A DNA stretch of 64,000 bases from Microbacterium sp. LWH11-1.2 (GTDB lineage Bacteria > Actinomycetota > Actinomycetes > Actinomycetales > Microbacteriaceae), in contig NZ_CP151636.1 of NCBI RefSeq assembly GCF_038397745.1, positions 1,922,001 to 1,986,000 of the forward strand, in the 5' to 3' direction. The notes beneath the pieces are model-generated. The model ran no database searches. It was given only the letters and a program-made list of their open reading frames with translations, and was not told the DNA's origin. Position numbers and translations under genes: made by a program. This document shows, in pieces, positions 1 through 8,426 of this stretch (positions are counted from its first letter, which is position 1; the number at the start of each line of letters is the position of its first letter).

Positions 1-2
1 CG

Positions 3-821
3 GCATCCGGAAGGAAGTGGCTGTTCACCGCGCTCGCCGGAGTCGTCGCCCTGATCGTGAACGTGCCGCTGCTGAACGCGGCGCTGGTCAGCTTCAAGCC
101 CGACGGCGAGATCGCGAAGAACCCCCTGGCGCCGCCGGCATCCCCCACTCTCGATCACTACGCGAACGTGCTCTACGCCTCGGGATACGACTTCCCGCGC
201 TTCTTCCTGAATTCGGCGCTGATCGCGATCGGCACCGTCCTCGTCGTCCTGGTCATCGCGATCCCCGCGACGTACGCGATCGTGCGGCTCGGCTTCGGCG
301 GACGGTGGATCATCAGCAGCGCATCCGGGCTGCGCCTGCTTCCCGCGATCTTCTTCGTGGTGCCGTTCTTCATCCTGTTCTCGACGCTGGGTCTGCAGGA
401 CACCATCCAGGGGCTGATCGCCGCGAACGCGTTCCTCAACCTCCCGCTCGCGATCATCCTGCTGTCGTCCGCCCTCGGAGACATCCCGCAGGAGATCGAG
501 GAGGCGGCAGCGGTCGACGGCGCGAGCATCTACCGCACGCTGGGCTCGATCGTCCTGCCGCTGCTCGCTCCCACCGTGGTGGCGGTCGCCGTGCTCGTGT
601 TCATCTTCAGCTGGAACGACTACCTCTTCGCACTGGTGCTGTCGACGTCGAACGCCACTCCGGTGACGCTCGGTGCGGCGAACTTCATCACCAGCACCGG
701 CATCCGCTGGGGAGACATCTCCGCAGCCTCCGTGCTGTCGACGCTGCCGCCGCTGCTCTTCGCGGTGTTCGCCCAGCGATACCTTGTCAGTGGCCTGTCA
801 TCGGGGGCGGTCAAGGGATGA
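3..821 (+). CDS. Carbohydrate ABC transporter permease (MalG-type), 5' end cut by window
   Basis: Inner-membrane permease of a sugar importer. The reading frame is open from base 3 without a start, so the N-terminus lies outside the window; at least 272 residues remain. Several hydrophobic segments are visible, and the EAA loop that docks the ATPase is clear (EEAAAVDGASIYRTLGSIVLP, about residues 163-183 of the visible part). The C-terminal pattern of short loop plus last helix fits the MalG/UgpE family. The gene ends 27 bp before a GntR regulator and then nanE and a BadF-type kinase. The substrate is therefore probably an amino sugar such as sialic acid or N-acetylmannosamine; this is inferred from the neighbours, because the permease itself does not reveal its substrate. 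Confidence 0.9.
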   Translation, partial: ASGRKWLFTALAGVVALIVNVPLLNAALVSFKPDGEIAKNPLAPPASPTLDHYANVLYASGYDFPRFFLNSALIAIGTVLVVLVIAIPATYAIVRLGFGGRWIISSASGLRLLPAIFFVVPFFILFSTLGLQDTIQGLIAANAFLNLPLAIILLSSALGDIPQEIEEAAAVDGASIYRTLGSIVLPLLAPTVVAVAVLVFIFSWNDYLFALVLSTSNATPVTLGAANFITSTGIRWGDISAASVLSTLPPLLFAVFAQRYLVSGLSSGAVKG

Positions 822-848
822 TGCGGTCAGCTCAGGAAGGACCAGACC

Positions 849-1553
849 ATGGCGCACAAGTATGAAGAGGTCGCTGCCAGCATCCGGGAGTCGATCGCGG
901 AGTCCATGGCGCCGCACGATGCCCTGGCCTCCGAGCGTGAGCTCATGGCGATCCACGGGGTCAGTCGGATGACGGTGCGCAAGGCCATCGCGACGCTCGT
1001 CGAGGAGGGGCGGGTCTACAACGTCCACGGTTCGGGCACGTATGTCGGATCGGCCGACATCTTCTCCAAGACGCCGAAGCTGACCTCCTTCACAGAGGAC
1101 ATGATCAGCCGCGGAGCGGTCCCGTCATCCCGGGTTCTCGAGCTGGCCCGCATCGAAGCGCCCGAGAGCATCGCCGCCGCGCTCGGGCTCGCCCCGTCGG
1201 AGGAGACGACGCACATCCGGCGCCTCCGACTCGCCGACGATGTGCCGATCGCGATCGAGGACGTCTACGTTCCGCGGCTGGTGCTCGATCTCGAGTCGCT
1301 GAACCTCGGCGCCTCGCTGTACGAGCAGCTGCGCCTCGCCGGACACGAGGTGTTCCGTGCCGAGCAGGAGATCAAGGCGATCACGCTGACGGCGCAGGAG
1401 AGCCGGCTCTTGGAAGTCGCGAAGGGCGAGGCGGCGCTGTCGGTCACCCGGGTCAGCTCCTCTCGCCGTGGTCATCTGATCGAGTTCGCCCGCACCATCT
1501 ACCGCGCCGATCGCTACACGTTCCAGCTCGCCGTCACCCGGGACGACAAATGA
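849..1553 (+). CDS. GntR-family regulator with UTRA effector domain
   Basis: A 234-residue transcription factor. Residues 1-70 form the GntR winged helix (SERELMAIHGVSRMTVRKAI, followed by the GSGTYV wing). Residues 85-230 resemble the UTRA ligand domain of the HutC subfamily, which binds small effectors such as sugar phosphates. The ATG at 849 follows a good ribosome binding site (AGGAAGGA). Its stop overlaps the nanE start by 4 bp (ATGA), so regulator and epimerase are translationally coupled. The likely role is local control of the amino-sugar genes. No operator palindrome is obvious in the 27 bp upstream, so it may act on a promoter outside the window. Confidence 0.88.
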   Translation: MAHKYEEVAASIRESIAESMAPHDALASERELMAIHGVSRMTVRKAIATLVEEGRVYNVHGSGTYVGSADIFSKTPKLTSFTEDMISRGAVPSSRVLELARIEAPESIAAALGLAPSEETTHIRRLRLADDVPIAIEDVYVPRLVLDLESLNLGASLYEQLRLAGHEVFRAEQEIKAITLTAQESRLLEVAKGEAALSVTRVSSSRRGHLIEFARTIYRADRYTFQLAVTRDDK

Positions 1554-2290
1554 CATCCGCGCGCACGCAGAGAAAGCTCCCCATGCTCCACAGCCTCCGC
1601 GGCGGCCTCATCGTCTCGTGTCAGGCGTATCCCGGCGAACCGCTCCGGAACGCCGAGGCCATGGCGCGCATCGCGCAGTCGGCCGTGCTCGGGGGCGCCG
1701 TCGCGATCCGGGCGCAGGGGATCCAGGACATCCGCGCCATCGCGCAGAGCGTGACGGTGCCGCAGATCGGACTGTGGAAGGTGGGCGCGGACGGCGTCTT
1801 CATCACCCCGACGCTGGATCACGCGCTGGCGGTGGCTGATGCCGGTGCCGACATCGTCGCGATCGACGGCACCCGCCGCGAGCGTCCTGACGGCCTGACG
1901 CTCGCGGAGACGGTCCGGCAGATCAGGGACCGCACCGGGCTCCTGGTGATGGCGGATGCCGGCAGCGTCGACGACGCGGTGGCCGCCGAAGACGCCGGGG
2001 CCGACATCGTCGGCACGACCCTCTCCGGGTACACGGGGGAGCGTGCACGCACGGCGGGGCCGGACCTCGAGCTCGTCCATCTGCTCGCATCCCGCCTTTC
2101 CGTCCCGGTGTTCGCGGAGGGGCGCATCCACACCCCCGCCGAAGCTCGCGCCGCTCTGGATGCCGGTGCGTACTCCGTCGTCGTCGGCACCGCCATCACG
2201 CATCCGACGTCGATCACCTCGTGGTTCGTCCGCGCGCTGACCGACGAGCCGGCCCCCGCCCAGGGCGGCGTCGACCGGGTCGGCATCTGA
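1550..2290 (+). CDS. nanE: N-acetylmannosamine-6-phosphate 2-epimerase
   Basis: NanE converts N-acetylmannosamine-6-phosphate to N-acetylglucosamine-6-phosphate in the cytosol, a step of sialic acid breakdown. The 246-residue TIM barrel has family landmarks: GGLIVSCQAYPGEPL near the N-terminus, VAIRAQGIQDIRAI, IVAIDGTRRERPDG, and the phosphate-binding C-terminal AGAYSVVVGTAITHP. The length is slightly above the usual ~230. An alternative ATG at 1583, preceded by GAGAAAG, would remove 11 residues that look non-conserved, so the real start is uncertain. The gene overlaps the GntR gene upstream and is followed after 37 bp by a BadF-type kinase, which probably supplies its substrate. Confidence 0.93.
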   Translation: MTSARTQRKLPMLHSLRGGLIVSCQAYPGEPLRNAEAMARIAQSAVLGGAVAIRAQGIQDIRAIAQSVTVPQIGLWKVGADGVFITPTLDHALAVADAGADIVAIDGTRRERPDGLTLAETVRQIRDRTGLLVMADAGSVDDAVAAEDAGADIVGTTLSGYTGERARTAGPDLELVHLLASRLSVPVFAEGRIHTPAEARAALDAGAYSVVVGTAITHPTSITSWFVRALTDEPAPAQGGVDRVGI

Positions 2291-2327
2291 CCTCTCCGGT
2301 CCGACTCTCTCGAAAGGACGCAGAGCC

Positions 2328-3248
2328 ATGGTCGCAGTCGCGGTGGACATCGGTCAGACGCAGGCGCGCATCCGCGTGCTGTCGGCGGCGGCACCCGAGC
2401 TGCAGGTCTCGGGATTCTCGTACGGCGCGAACCTGCTCGCGGTGATCCCCGAGATCGTCGCCCAGGCGGCGAAGCAGCTGCAGCTCGCGACCATCGACGC
2501 GATCGGCGTCGGGAGCACCGGACTGTACGGCAGCGTCCCGGCCATCGACGCGTTGGCCGAGGATCTGCATCGTCGGTACGGCGTGAAGCGGGTCGTGGTC
2601 GCCGACGACGCCGTCACCGCGTATCTCGGCGCCGTGGGCGCCGCTCCGGGGGTGGTCGTGGCCGCGGGCACCGGGATGGTCGGGCTCGGGCACGGCCCGA
2701 AGGGAACGGCGCGGGTCGACGGTGTGGGAGGGATGATCGGCGACGACGGCGCGGGCTGGTGGATCGGGCGACGCGGCCTGATCGCCGCGATCAGCGCCGC
2801 CGATGGTCGCCCGCACGCGTCCGACGATCTCCTGGATCGGCTGGAGGCGCGTTTCGGTCCTGTGGCGGACTTCGCCGCGACGGTCGCGGCGGACTCCTCG
2901 CCGGTCGCCGTCGTCGCGTCGTTCGCCAAGGATGTGGCGGATGCGGCGCGCGCCGGCGATGCAGTGGCGGCGCGTATCTGGACGGAAGCGGGGACGCACA
3001 TCGGGGGCGTCGTCGTCGCCGCGGCCGAGCGCTCCGGTCTCGCCGACGGGTTCCGGTGGGCCCTCATCGGACGGCTGGGCGCCGCAAGCGATCTGCTCGA
3101 GGGCGGGTGGGCACAGATCCTCGGCGAGCGGTTCCCCGGCGCCACTCGGGTCGCGCCCCGCGGAGAGCCGCTGGATGGCGTGGCACAGCTGCTCGACCTC
3201 GGTCCGGCGGACTTCGGTCCGCTCGTGCGCGAGGTCCGCATCCGCTGA
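2328..3248 (+). CDS. BadF/BcrA-type sugar kinase (probable N-acetylmannosamine/N-acetylglucosamine kinase)
   Basis: A 306-residue ASKHA-fold kinase. The first phosphate loop is VDIGQTQARIRV (residues 5-16) and the second is AAGTGMVGLG (about 110-119), followed by the GGMIGDDGAGWWIGR signature of the BadF/BadG/BcrA and GlcNAc-kinase group. It has no ROK zinc motif, so it is not a classical NanK. Its position directly after nanE suggests that it phosphorylates N-acetylmannosamine or N-acetylglucosamine; this is inferred from context. A ribosome binding site (GAAAGGA) precedes the ATG. The gene closes the amino-sugar cluster. Confidence 0.85.
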   Translation: MVAVAVDIGQTQARIRVLSAAAPELQVSGFSYGANLLAVIPEIVAQAAKQLQLATIDAIGVGSTGLYGSVPAIDALAEDLHRRYGVKRVVVADDAVTAYLGAVGAAPGVVVAAGTGMVGLGHGPKGTARVDGVGGMIGDDGAGWWIGRRGLIAAISAADGRPHASDDLLDRLEARFGPVADFAATVAADSSPVAVVASFAKDVADAARAGDAVAARIWTEAGTHIGGVVVAAAERSGLADGFRWALIGRLGAASDLLEGGWAQILGERFPGATRVAPRGEPLDGVAQLLDLGPADFGPLVREVRIR

Positions 3249-3283
3249 ATCGCGTCCCGGAAGAGTGCTCCGCCCGGCGCGCG

Positions 3284-3490
3284 TCAGAGATGCGAGATGC
3301 CGCGCTGATGCTTCTTCACGTACGCCCGCTCGCGGCGCGGACGGCTGTATTCGACGAAAGAACTGACCGCCCCTCCGATCAGCGCGTGGACGGCGGCGCC
3401 CAGAGCGAAGAGGATCCCTCCCGCGACCGCGATGACGACGGGCAGCAGCGGGCCGAAGAGCAGCAAGTAGAAGATCACCCCGTTGTCCAC
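3284..3490 (-). CDS. Small hydrophobic protein of unknown function
   Basis: A 68-residue protein beginning at a GTG (VDNGVIFYLLLFGPLLPVV). Residues 5-45 are two hydrophobic stretches, so it probably spans the membrane once or twice. The C-terminus is basic (SRPRRERAYVKKHQRG). I prefer this GTG over a longer reading of the frame because the upstream residues are Arg/Pro-rich, as in non-coding shadow frames, and a GGGAGGGG stretch lies upstream. It sits convergent to the kinase gene and downstream of the amidase gene. I do not recognise a family. Confidence 0.65.
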   Translation of the reverse strand: MDNGVIFYLLLFGPLLPVVIAVAGGILFALGAAVHALIGGAVSSFVEYSRPRRERAYVKKHQRGISHL

Positions 3491-3524
3491 GACCCCAGAG
3501 TAGAGCCCCTCCCGCAAAGGCTGC

Positions 3525-5234
3525 CTAGAGCCGCGGCGTCCGCGGGGGCGGCGTGCGCCGCGTGCCAGGGGCGCCGCTCGCCTCGAACGCCGCAGCCAGC
3601 CGCAGCAGCCGCGTGTCGTCGTAGGCCCGCCCGGCAAAGGTCAGTCCGATCGGCATGCCGATGTCGGCCATCAGTCCCATCGGCACCGTCACGGTCGGGA
3701 TGCCGAGGTGGCGCACCGCGAGGTTGCCGTTGGCGATCCAGGTGCCGTTGCGCCAGCCGAGATCCGCGGATGCCGGGTTGACGTCCATGTCCGCCGGGCC
3801 GACATCGGCGACGGCGGGGAAGACCACGGCGTCGAGGCCGAGGCCGTCCATCCATGCCTCGAGGTCGAGGCGACGGGTCTCCTCGAGACCACGCAGTCCC
3901 TCGGCGAGCTCGGGCATGTCCTCGAACCTCGCGCCGGGGTTGTGGCGCACCCAGTCCGGGTACTCGGCGATGTCGTCGTCGAAACCGGTGTACCGGTCGG
4001 GGAGTGCACCCTCCGGATGTGGCGAGATCGTCGCGCCGTCGACGTCGGCGAGGGTGTGCAGCGCGGGGTCGCCGTTCGCCTGCAGGAAGTCCTCCCAGCT
4101 CCAGGCCGACAGATCGACGATCTCCCTATGCAGGTACTCCGGCGACACCAGTCCGCGGGTCGCGAGTGTCGGCGCACCCGGTCGGTCGCCCTCGTAGTTC
4201 GACACGACCGGGAAGTCGACCTCGACGACGGTCGCCCCGGCGGCCTCGAGGTCTCGGCGGGCGGACTCCCACTGCGCGATGACCGAGTCCCGCGTCTCGA
4301 TGCGCTGCCCGGTCGGTCCGCCGATTCCCGGGATGTCGGCGGTGCCGGCATCCGGATCGGCGTTGATGTACATCGTCGGGATCCCGATGCGGATGCCGTC
4401 GAGCGAGGCGCCTTCGGCCAGCGCCGGGTACGAGGGCGGGCGCACGGCGGATGCCGCCGGCAGCTCGACCCACGGCTGCGCGCGCCAGAAGTCGCCCCGG
4501 GTCTCGGCATCGTCGGCGACGATCACGTCGAGCACTTCGAGGAGGTCGGCCATGGTGCGCGCGTGCGGGACGACGACGTCCATCGTGGGGACGAGCGGCC
4601 AGTTGCCGCGGGTCGAGATCACGCCGCGCGAGGGCGTGTAGGCGCAGAGCGCGTTGTTGGTCGCGGGTCCCCGGCCGCTCGACCAGGTCTCCTCCCCGAG
4701 GCCGAAGGCGGCGAAGCTCGCAGCGGTCGCTGTGCCCGATCCGTTCGACGAGCCGGAGGCGAACGGCGCGGTGAGGAAGTCGCCGTTGTACGGGCTCTCG
4801 GCCCGGCCGTAGACGCCGCGCTGCATCCCGCCGTTGGCCATCGGGGGCATGTTCGTCAGCCCGAGGCAGATCGCGCCGCCCGCGCGCAGGCGCTCGATCG
4901 TGAAGGCGTCGCGCTGGGCCACGAGATCCGCGAACGCCGGGCTGCCGGCCGCTGCGGTGAGGCCCTCGACGAGATAGCTGTCCTTCGCCGTGTAGGGGAT
5001 GCCGTCGAGCGGGCCGCGCGTCTCGCCGCGGGCTCGGCGGGCGTCGGATGCCGCGGCCTCGTCGCGCGCCGCGGGGTTCGCGACCACGACCGCGTTGAGG
5101 GCGGTGGCGGTCTCCGTCCCGTCGTACGCGGCGATGCGCGCGAGGTACGCGTCGACGAGCTCGACCGCGGTGGTCGCGCCGGAGTCGAGTGCACGGCGGA
5201 GGTCGGCGATCGTGGCTTCGGTGACGTCGATCAT
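3525..5234 (-). CDS. Amidase signature family hydrolase
   Basis: A 569-residue cytosolic amidase of the Ser-cisSer-Lys class. The catalytic Lys lies in GIPYTAKDSYLV, the cis-Ser region in GSSNGSGTATAASFAA, and the nucleophile region reads EETWSSGRGPAT. That last motif departs from the usual DTGGS.R.P but keeps serines at the core. It resembles long-form amidases annotated as glutamyl-tRNA amidotransferase A-like, but it has no GatB/GatC neighbours, so that role is unlikely. The ATG at 5234 (MIDVTEATIADLRRAL) fits the family N-terminus; the open frame further upstream is non-conserved. The gene lies 43 bp after agmatine deiminase on the same strand. It may hydrolyse a carbamoyl or amide product of that enzyme, but this is inference. 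Confidence 0.87.
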   Translation of the reverse strand: MIDVTEATIADLRRALDSGATTAVELVDAYLARIAAYDGTETATALNAVVVANPAARDEAAASDARRARGETRGPLDGIPYTAKDSYLVEGLTAAAGSPAFADLVAQRDAFTIERLRAGGAICLGLTNMPPMANGGMQRGVYGRAESPYNGDFLTAPFASGSSNGSGTATAASFAAFGLGEETWSSGRGPATNNALCAYTPSRGVISTRGNWPLVPTMDVVVPHARTMADLLEVLDVIVADDAETRGDFWRAQPWVELPAASAVRPPSYPALAEGASLDGIRIGIPTMYINADPDAGTADIPGIGGPTGQRIETRDSVIAQWESARRDLEAAGATVVEVDFPVVSNYEGDRPGAPTLATRGLVSPEYLHREIVDLSAWSWEDFLQANGDPALHTLADVDGATISPHPEGALPDRYTGFDDDIAEYPDWVRHNPGARFEDMPELAEGLRGLEETRRLDLEAWMDGLGLDAVVFPAVADVGPADMDVNPASADLGWRNGTWIANGNLAVRHLGIPTVTVPMGLMADIGMPIGLTFAGRAYDDTRLLRLAAAFEASGAPGTRRTPPPRTPRL

Positions 5235-5277
5235 GAGAGGTCTTTCGGTGGTGGTGATTCGTCTCGCCGGTGCTCGC

Positions 5278-6321
5278 TCAACGACCGGCGGTCGGGAGCG
5301 CGGGCTGCTGCTGGGTGATGCAGTGGATGCCGCCGCCGCGGTCGAACAGGGGACGCGCGTCGACGGTCGCGACGCGGCGTCCGGGGTACGCGTCGGCGAG
5401 GACATCCCGCGCCGCGGCATCCGCCTTCTCCTCGCCGAACCCGCAGGCCACGACGCCGTCGTTCGTGACGAGGTGGTTCACGTAGCTCCAGTCGACGAAG
5501 CCGTGGTCGTCTCGCAGCGTGGCGGGGGCGGGAAGGCCGATGACCTCGAAGCGGCGGCCCGCGGCATCCGTCTGCTGCTCCAGGTGCGCCCGCAGGTCGC
5601 GGGTGACGGCGTGGTCGGGGTGATCGGCATCCTGCTGGTCATGCAGCAGGATGCGGCCGGGGGAGACGATGGTCGCGACGATGTCGACGTGGCCGTTCGT
5701 GCCGAAGTCGTCATAGTCGCGGGTGAGGCCGCGGGGGAGCCACACGGCCTTCGTCGCACCGATCGTGCGGAGCATCTCCGCCTCGACGCGCGCCTTGTCG
5801 GCGAAGGGATTGCGCCGCGGATCGAGCTGCACGGTCTCGGTGAGCAGCACCGTGCCTTCACCGTCGACGTGGATGCCGCCGCCCTCGTTCACGAGCACCG
5901 AGCTGACGATCTCCGCTCCGACGGAGCCCGCGACGATGCGTGCGTGCTCGGCGGCCAGGCGCCACTCGGCCCAGTCGGGTGCACCCCAGCCGTTGAAGAT
6001 CCAGTCGACCGCGCCGAGCACACCGGGGCGCTCGTCGTCGATCACGAAGGTGGGTCCGGAGTCGCGCATCCAGAACTCGTCGACCGGCGCCTCGATGATG
6101 TCGATCCCCCCGCCCAGCATCCGGCGCGCCCGGGAGATCTCGCTCGGGTCGACGAGCATCGAGACGGGCTCGAACTCGGCGACGGCGTGGGCGACGGCCG
6201 TCCAGGTCGCGTAGCCCTCCTCGCGCTCGGCGGCAGTCTCGCCCAGGGTCTGGCCCTCGGCGGGGAACGCCATCCAGGTGCGGTCGTGGCGTGCGGTCTC
6301 GGCAGGCATGCGCCAGCTCAT
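5278..6321 (-). CDS. aguA: Agmatine deiminase (peptidyl-arginine deiminase fold)
   Basis: A 347-residue guanidino-modifying enzyme expected to convert agmatine to N-carbamoylputrescine plus ammonia. Landmarks are the N-terminal WxMAFP motif, the acidic substrate contact EFWMRDSGPTFV, the VNEGGGIHVDGEGTVL motif, the catalytic-site segment GTNGHVDIVA, and the nucleophilic Cys at about 334 in GGGIHCITQQQP. The ATG at 6321 has a strong ribosome binding site (GAGGAG, 6 nt upstream). The gene is divergent from a TetR regulator, with an 18-bp near-palindrome between them. No nitrilase-type N-carbamoylputrescine amidohydrolase (AguB) is adjacent; an amidase-signature enzyme occupies that place. Confidence 0.92.
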   Translation of the reverse strand: MSWRMPAETARHDRTWMAFPAEGQTLGETAAEREEGYATWTAVAHAVAEFEPVSMLVDPSEISRARRMLGGGIDIIEAPVDEFWMRDSGPTFVIDDERPGVLGAVDWIFNGWGAPDWAEWRLAAEHARIVAGSVGAEIVSSVLVNEGGGIHVDGEGTVLLTETVQLDPRRNPFADKARVEAEMLRTIGATKAVWLPRGLTRDYDDFGTNGHVDIVATIVSPGRILLHDQQDADHPDHAVTRDLRAHLEQQTDAAGRRFEVIGLPAPATLRDDHGFVDWSYVNHLVTNDGVVACGFGEEKADAAARDVLADAYPGRRVATVDARPLFDRGGGIHCITQQQPALPTAGR

Positions 6322-6363
6322 CGTGATCTCCTCGCTGGTGGTCCCGTTCACAGCATCAACGCT

Positions 6364-6381
6364 GTTGAACACGTGATCAAC
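6364..6381. promoter_or_regulatory. Near-perfect 18-bp palindrome, probable TetR operator
   Basis: GTTGAACACGTGATCAAC matches its reverse complement at 16 of 18 positions. It lies in the 80-bp divergent gap between agmatine deiminase and the TetR-type gene, 20 bp before the latter's start. Its size and position are typical of a TetR autoregulatory operator. Binding by the neighbouring regulator is inferred. Confidence 0.6.
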
Positions 6382-6401
6382 GGGTGCTACGGTATCCCTC
6401 G

Positions 6402-7037
6402 ATGAACACCACGTCAAGAGCACCCGCACCGCGGCGGTTGCCGCCGGAAGAACGCGAGCGGTCGATCGTCGACGGCGCCGTCGCCCTGGCACGCGAGAGC
6501 GGGATCGACACGCTCACCGTGCGCGCCGTCGCCGCGCGCGTCGGGGTGACCCCGGCCCTCGTGGCGCACTACCGCCCCGTCATGGACGCCTTCGTCGCCG
6601 AGGTCTTCGGCACGATCGTCGCGGCCGAGCGAGACGAGGTGCTCGACGACTTCACGCCGACCGGCGGTCTGCGTGCGAGCCTGCAACGGCTGGTCGAGAC
6701 CCTGCTCGACGACTCCCGTGAGGACGTCGCCCTCGTCTGGGTGCAGGCGTGGTCGCTCGGGGTGCGCAACGAGCCGCTGGGGGAGCGCGTCCGCGCCGAG
6801 ATGGACCTCTGGCAGAGCCGGCTCGCGGCCGTGATCGCCGACGCCGACTCGGCCGACCCCGACGACTCCGCGGATCCGGCCTTCGCCGCGTGGATGCTGC
6901 TGGCCATGGTCGACGGCATGAGCGCGCACTCCCTCGTGAAGTGGGCGCCCCGCGACCGCGCCGACCTCGCCCGCCGCACGGTCGCGGCCGTGCTCGACCG
7001 ACATTCCGCCATCCCGATCAGTGAGGACCGCCCATGA
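6402..7037 (+). CDS. TetR/AcrR-family regulator
   Basis: A 211-residue repressor. Residues 15-62 hold the TetR helix-turn-helix (IDTLTVRAVAARVGVTPALVAHYR); the remainder is the alpha-helical ligand domain, with a W/L-rich pattern like BetI/TetR_C proteins. The ATG at 6402 is chosen over an upstream in-frame ATG because it is closer to the operator edge and fits family length. Its stop overlaps the start of a PLP decarboxylase by 4 bp (ATGA). It is divergent from aguA, so it probably controls both directions through the 18-bp palindrome. Confidence 0.88.
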   Translation: MNTTSRAPAPRRLPPEERERSIVDGAVALARESGIDTLTVRAVAARVGVTPALVAHYRPVMDAFVAEVFGTIVAAERDEVLDDFTPTGGLRASLQRLVETLLDDSREDVALVWVQAWSLGVRNEPLGERVRAEMDLWQSRLAAVIADADSADPDDSADPAFAAWMLLAMVDGMSAHSLVKWAPRDRADLARRTVAAVLDRHSAIPISEDRP

Positions 7038-8407
7038 GCGCCGACCGCATGCACGCCGCATCGCCCGAATCGACCGCGATCGTCGACGCCGTGCTCGATT
7101 ACTCCCGGCGGCGGATGCTGGCCACCGACGTGCCGCTCGACAAGCCGCAGTCCGAGGCCGAGCTCAACCGCCTGATCGGCGCGACCATCACGGATGCCGG
7201 GCTCGGGGCCTCTCGGGCGCTGAGCCTGTTCGAGCACGTGCTCGCCCCGGCGTGCCTGACCACCAGTCATCCGCTCTACCTGTCCTTCATCCCGACCGCT
7301 CCGACGATGGCCGCCATCGCGTTCGACCTGGTCGTCTCGGCATCCGGTCTCTACGGAGGCAGCTGGCTCGAAGGCGCGGGCGCGGTGCACGCCGAGAACG
7401 AGGTGCTGTCGTTCCTCGCGAAGGAGTTCGGACTGCCCGACACGGCCGGCGGCGTGTTCGTGCAGGGCGGCACGATCGGCAACCTGTCGGCGCTCGTCGC
7501 CGCGCGCGAGGCGGCGAAGGCACGGCTGATCGCTGCCGGCAAGGAGCTGCCGACGCGGTGGAAGATCGTGTGCAGCGTCGAGGCGCACTCCTCGAACAAG
7601 TCGGCCGCCAGGGTCATGGATGCCGACGTGCTCCTGGTCCCGGCCGGCGACGACGGCGTGCTGCGAGCGGATGCCGTGCGCGAGGCGCTGGCCGAGCACG
7701 GCGACGAGATCTGCGCGGTCGTCGCGACGGGCGGGTCCACCAACTTCGGGATCGTCGACGACATCGCGGGCATCGCGGCGCTGAAGGACGAGTTCGACTT
7801 CTGGCTGCACATCGACGGCGCCTACGGGCTCACCGCGATGCTCGCGCCCGAGGCGCGGCCGATCTTCGCGGGCGTCGAGCGCGCCGACTCCGTGATCGTC
7901 GACCCGCACAAGTGGCTGTTCGCTCCCTTCGACTGCTGCGCCCTGATCTACCGCGATCCCGACAACGGCCGCCGCGCGCACACGCAGCACGCCGAGTATC
8001 TCGACATCCTCACCGACGTCGACGAGTTCAGCCCCTCGGACTACTCGATCCAGCTCACCCGACGCCCGCGCGGGCTGCCGATGTGGTTCTCGCTCGCGAC
8101 ATACGGCGTCACCGCCTACCGGGATGCCGTGAGCAGCACGATCGCCCTCACGAAGCGCATCGCCGGAGAGATCGCGCGTCGCCCCGAGCTGCGGCTCGTG
8201 CGGGACCCGCAGCTGTCGGTCGTGGTCTTCGAGCGCGAGGGCTGGGAGCGCGCCGACTACGACCGCTGGTCGGCCGAGCTGCTCGACTCGCAGCGCGCGT
8301 TCGTCGTGCCGAGCTCGCATGCGGGCCGCCCGAACACGCGCTTCGCGATCCTCAACCCGCTCACGACGTTCGACGACCTGGTCGGCATCCTCGACACGAT
8401 GAAGTAG
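7034..8407 (+). CDS. Group II PLP-dependent decarboxylase
   Basis: A 457-residue fold-type I enzyme of the aromatic-amino-acid/glutamate/DABA decarboxylase group. The cofactor-contact segment GGTIGNLSAL (about 150), HIDGAYG (Asp that pairs with the pyridine nitrogen) and SVIVDPHKWLFAPFDC with the Schiff-base Lys at 293 are all present. Substrate choice cannot be read from sequence. The coupling to a TetR gene that is divergent from agmatine deiminase raises the possibility of an amino-acid decarboxylase feeding polyamine chemistry, but aromatic or other amino acids are equally open. The start follows GAGG and overlaps the TetR stop. Confidence 0.88.
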   Translation: MSADRMHAASPESTAIVDAVLDYSRRRMLATDVPLDKPQSEAELNRLIGATITDAGLGASRALSLFEHVLAPACLTTSHPLYLSFIPTAPTMAAIAFDLVVSASGLYGGSWLEGAGAVHAENEVLSFLAKEFGLPDTAGGVFVQGGTIGNLSALVAAREAAKARLIAAGKELPTRWKIVCSVEAHSSNKSAARVMDADVLLVPAGDDGVLRADAVREALAEHGDEICAVVATGGSTNFGIVDDIAGIAALKDEFDFWLHIDGAYGLTAMLAPEARPIFAGVERADSVIVDPHKWLFAPFDCCALIYRDPDNGRRAHTQHAEYLDILTDVDEFSPSDYSIQLTRRPRGLPMWFSLATYGVTAYRDAVSSTIALTKRIAGEIARRPELRLVRDPQLSVVVFEREGWERADYDRWSAELLDSQRAFVVPSSHAGRPNTRFAILNPLTTFDDLVGILDTMK

Positions 8408-8426
8408 GCCGCGGGGGCGGATGCCG

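Noticed and set aside
3284..3637. 117-codon form of the small membrane protein
   Set aside because: The first ~49 residues are Arg/Pro/Gly-rich and overlap the end of the amidase gene. The GTG at 3490 gives a clean hydrophobic protein.
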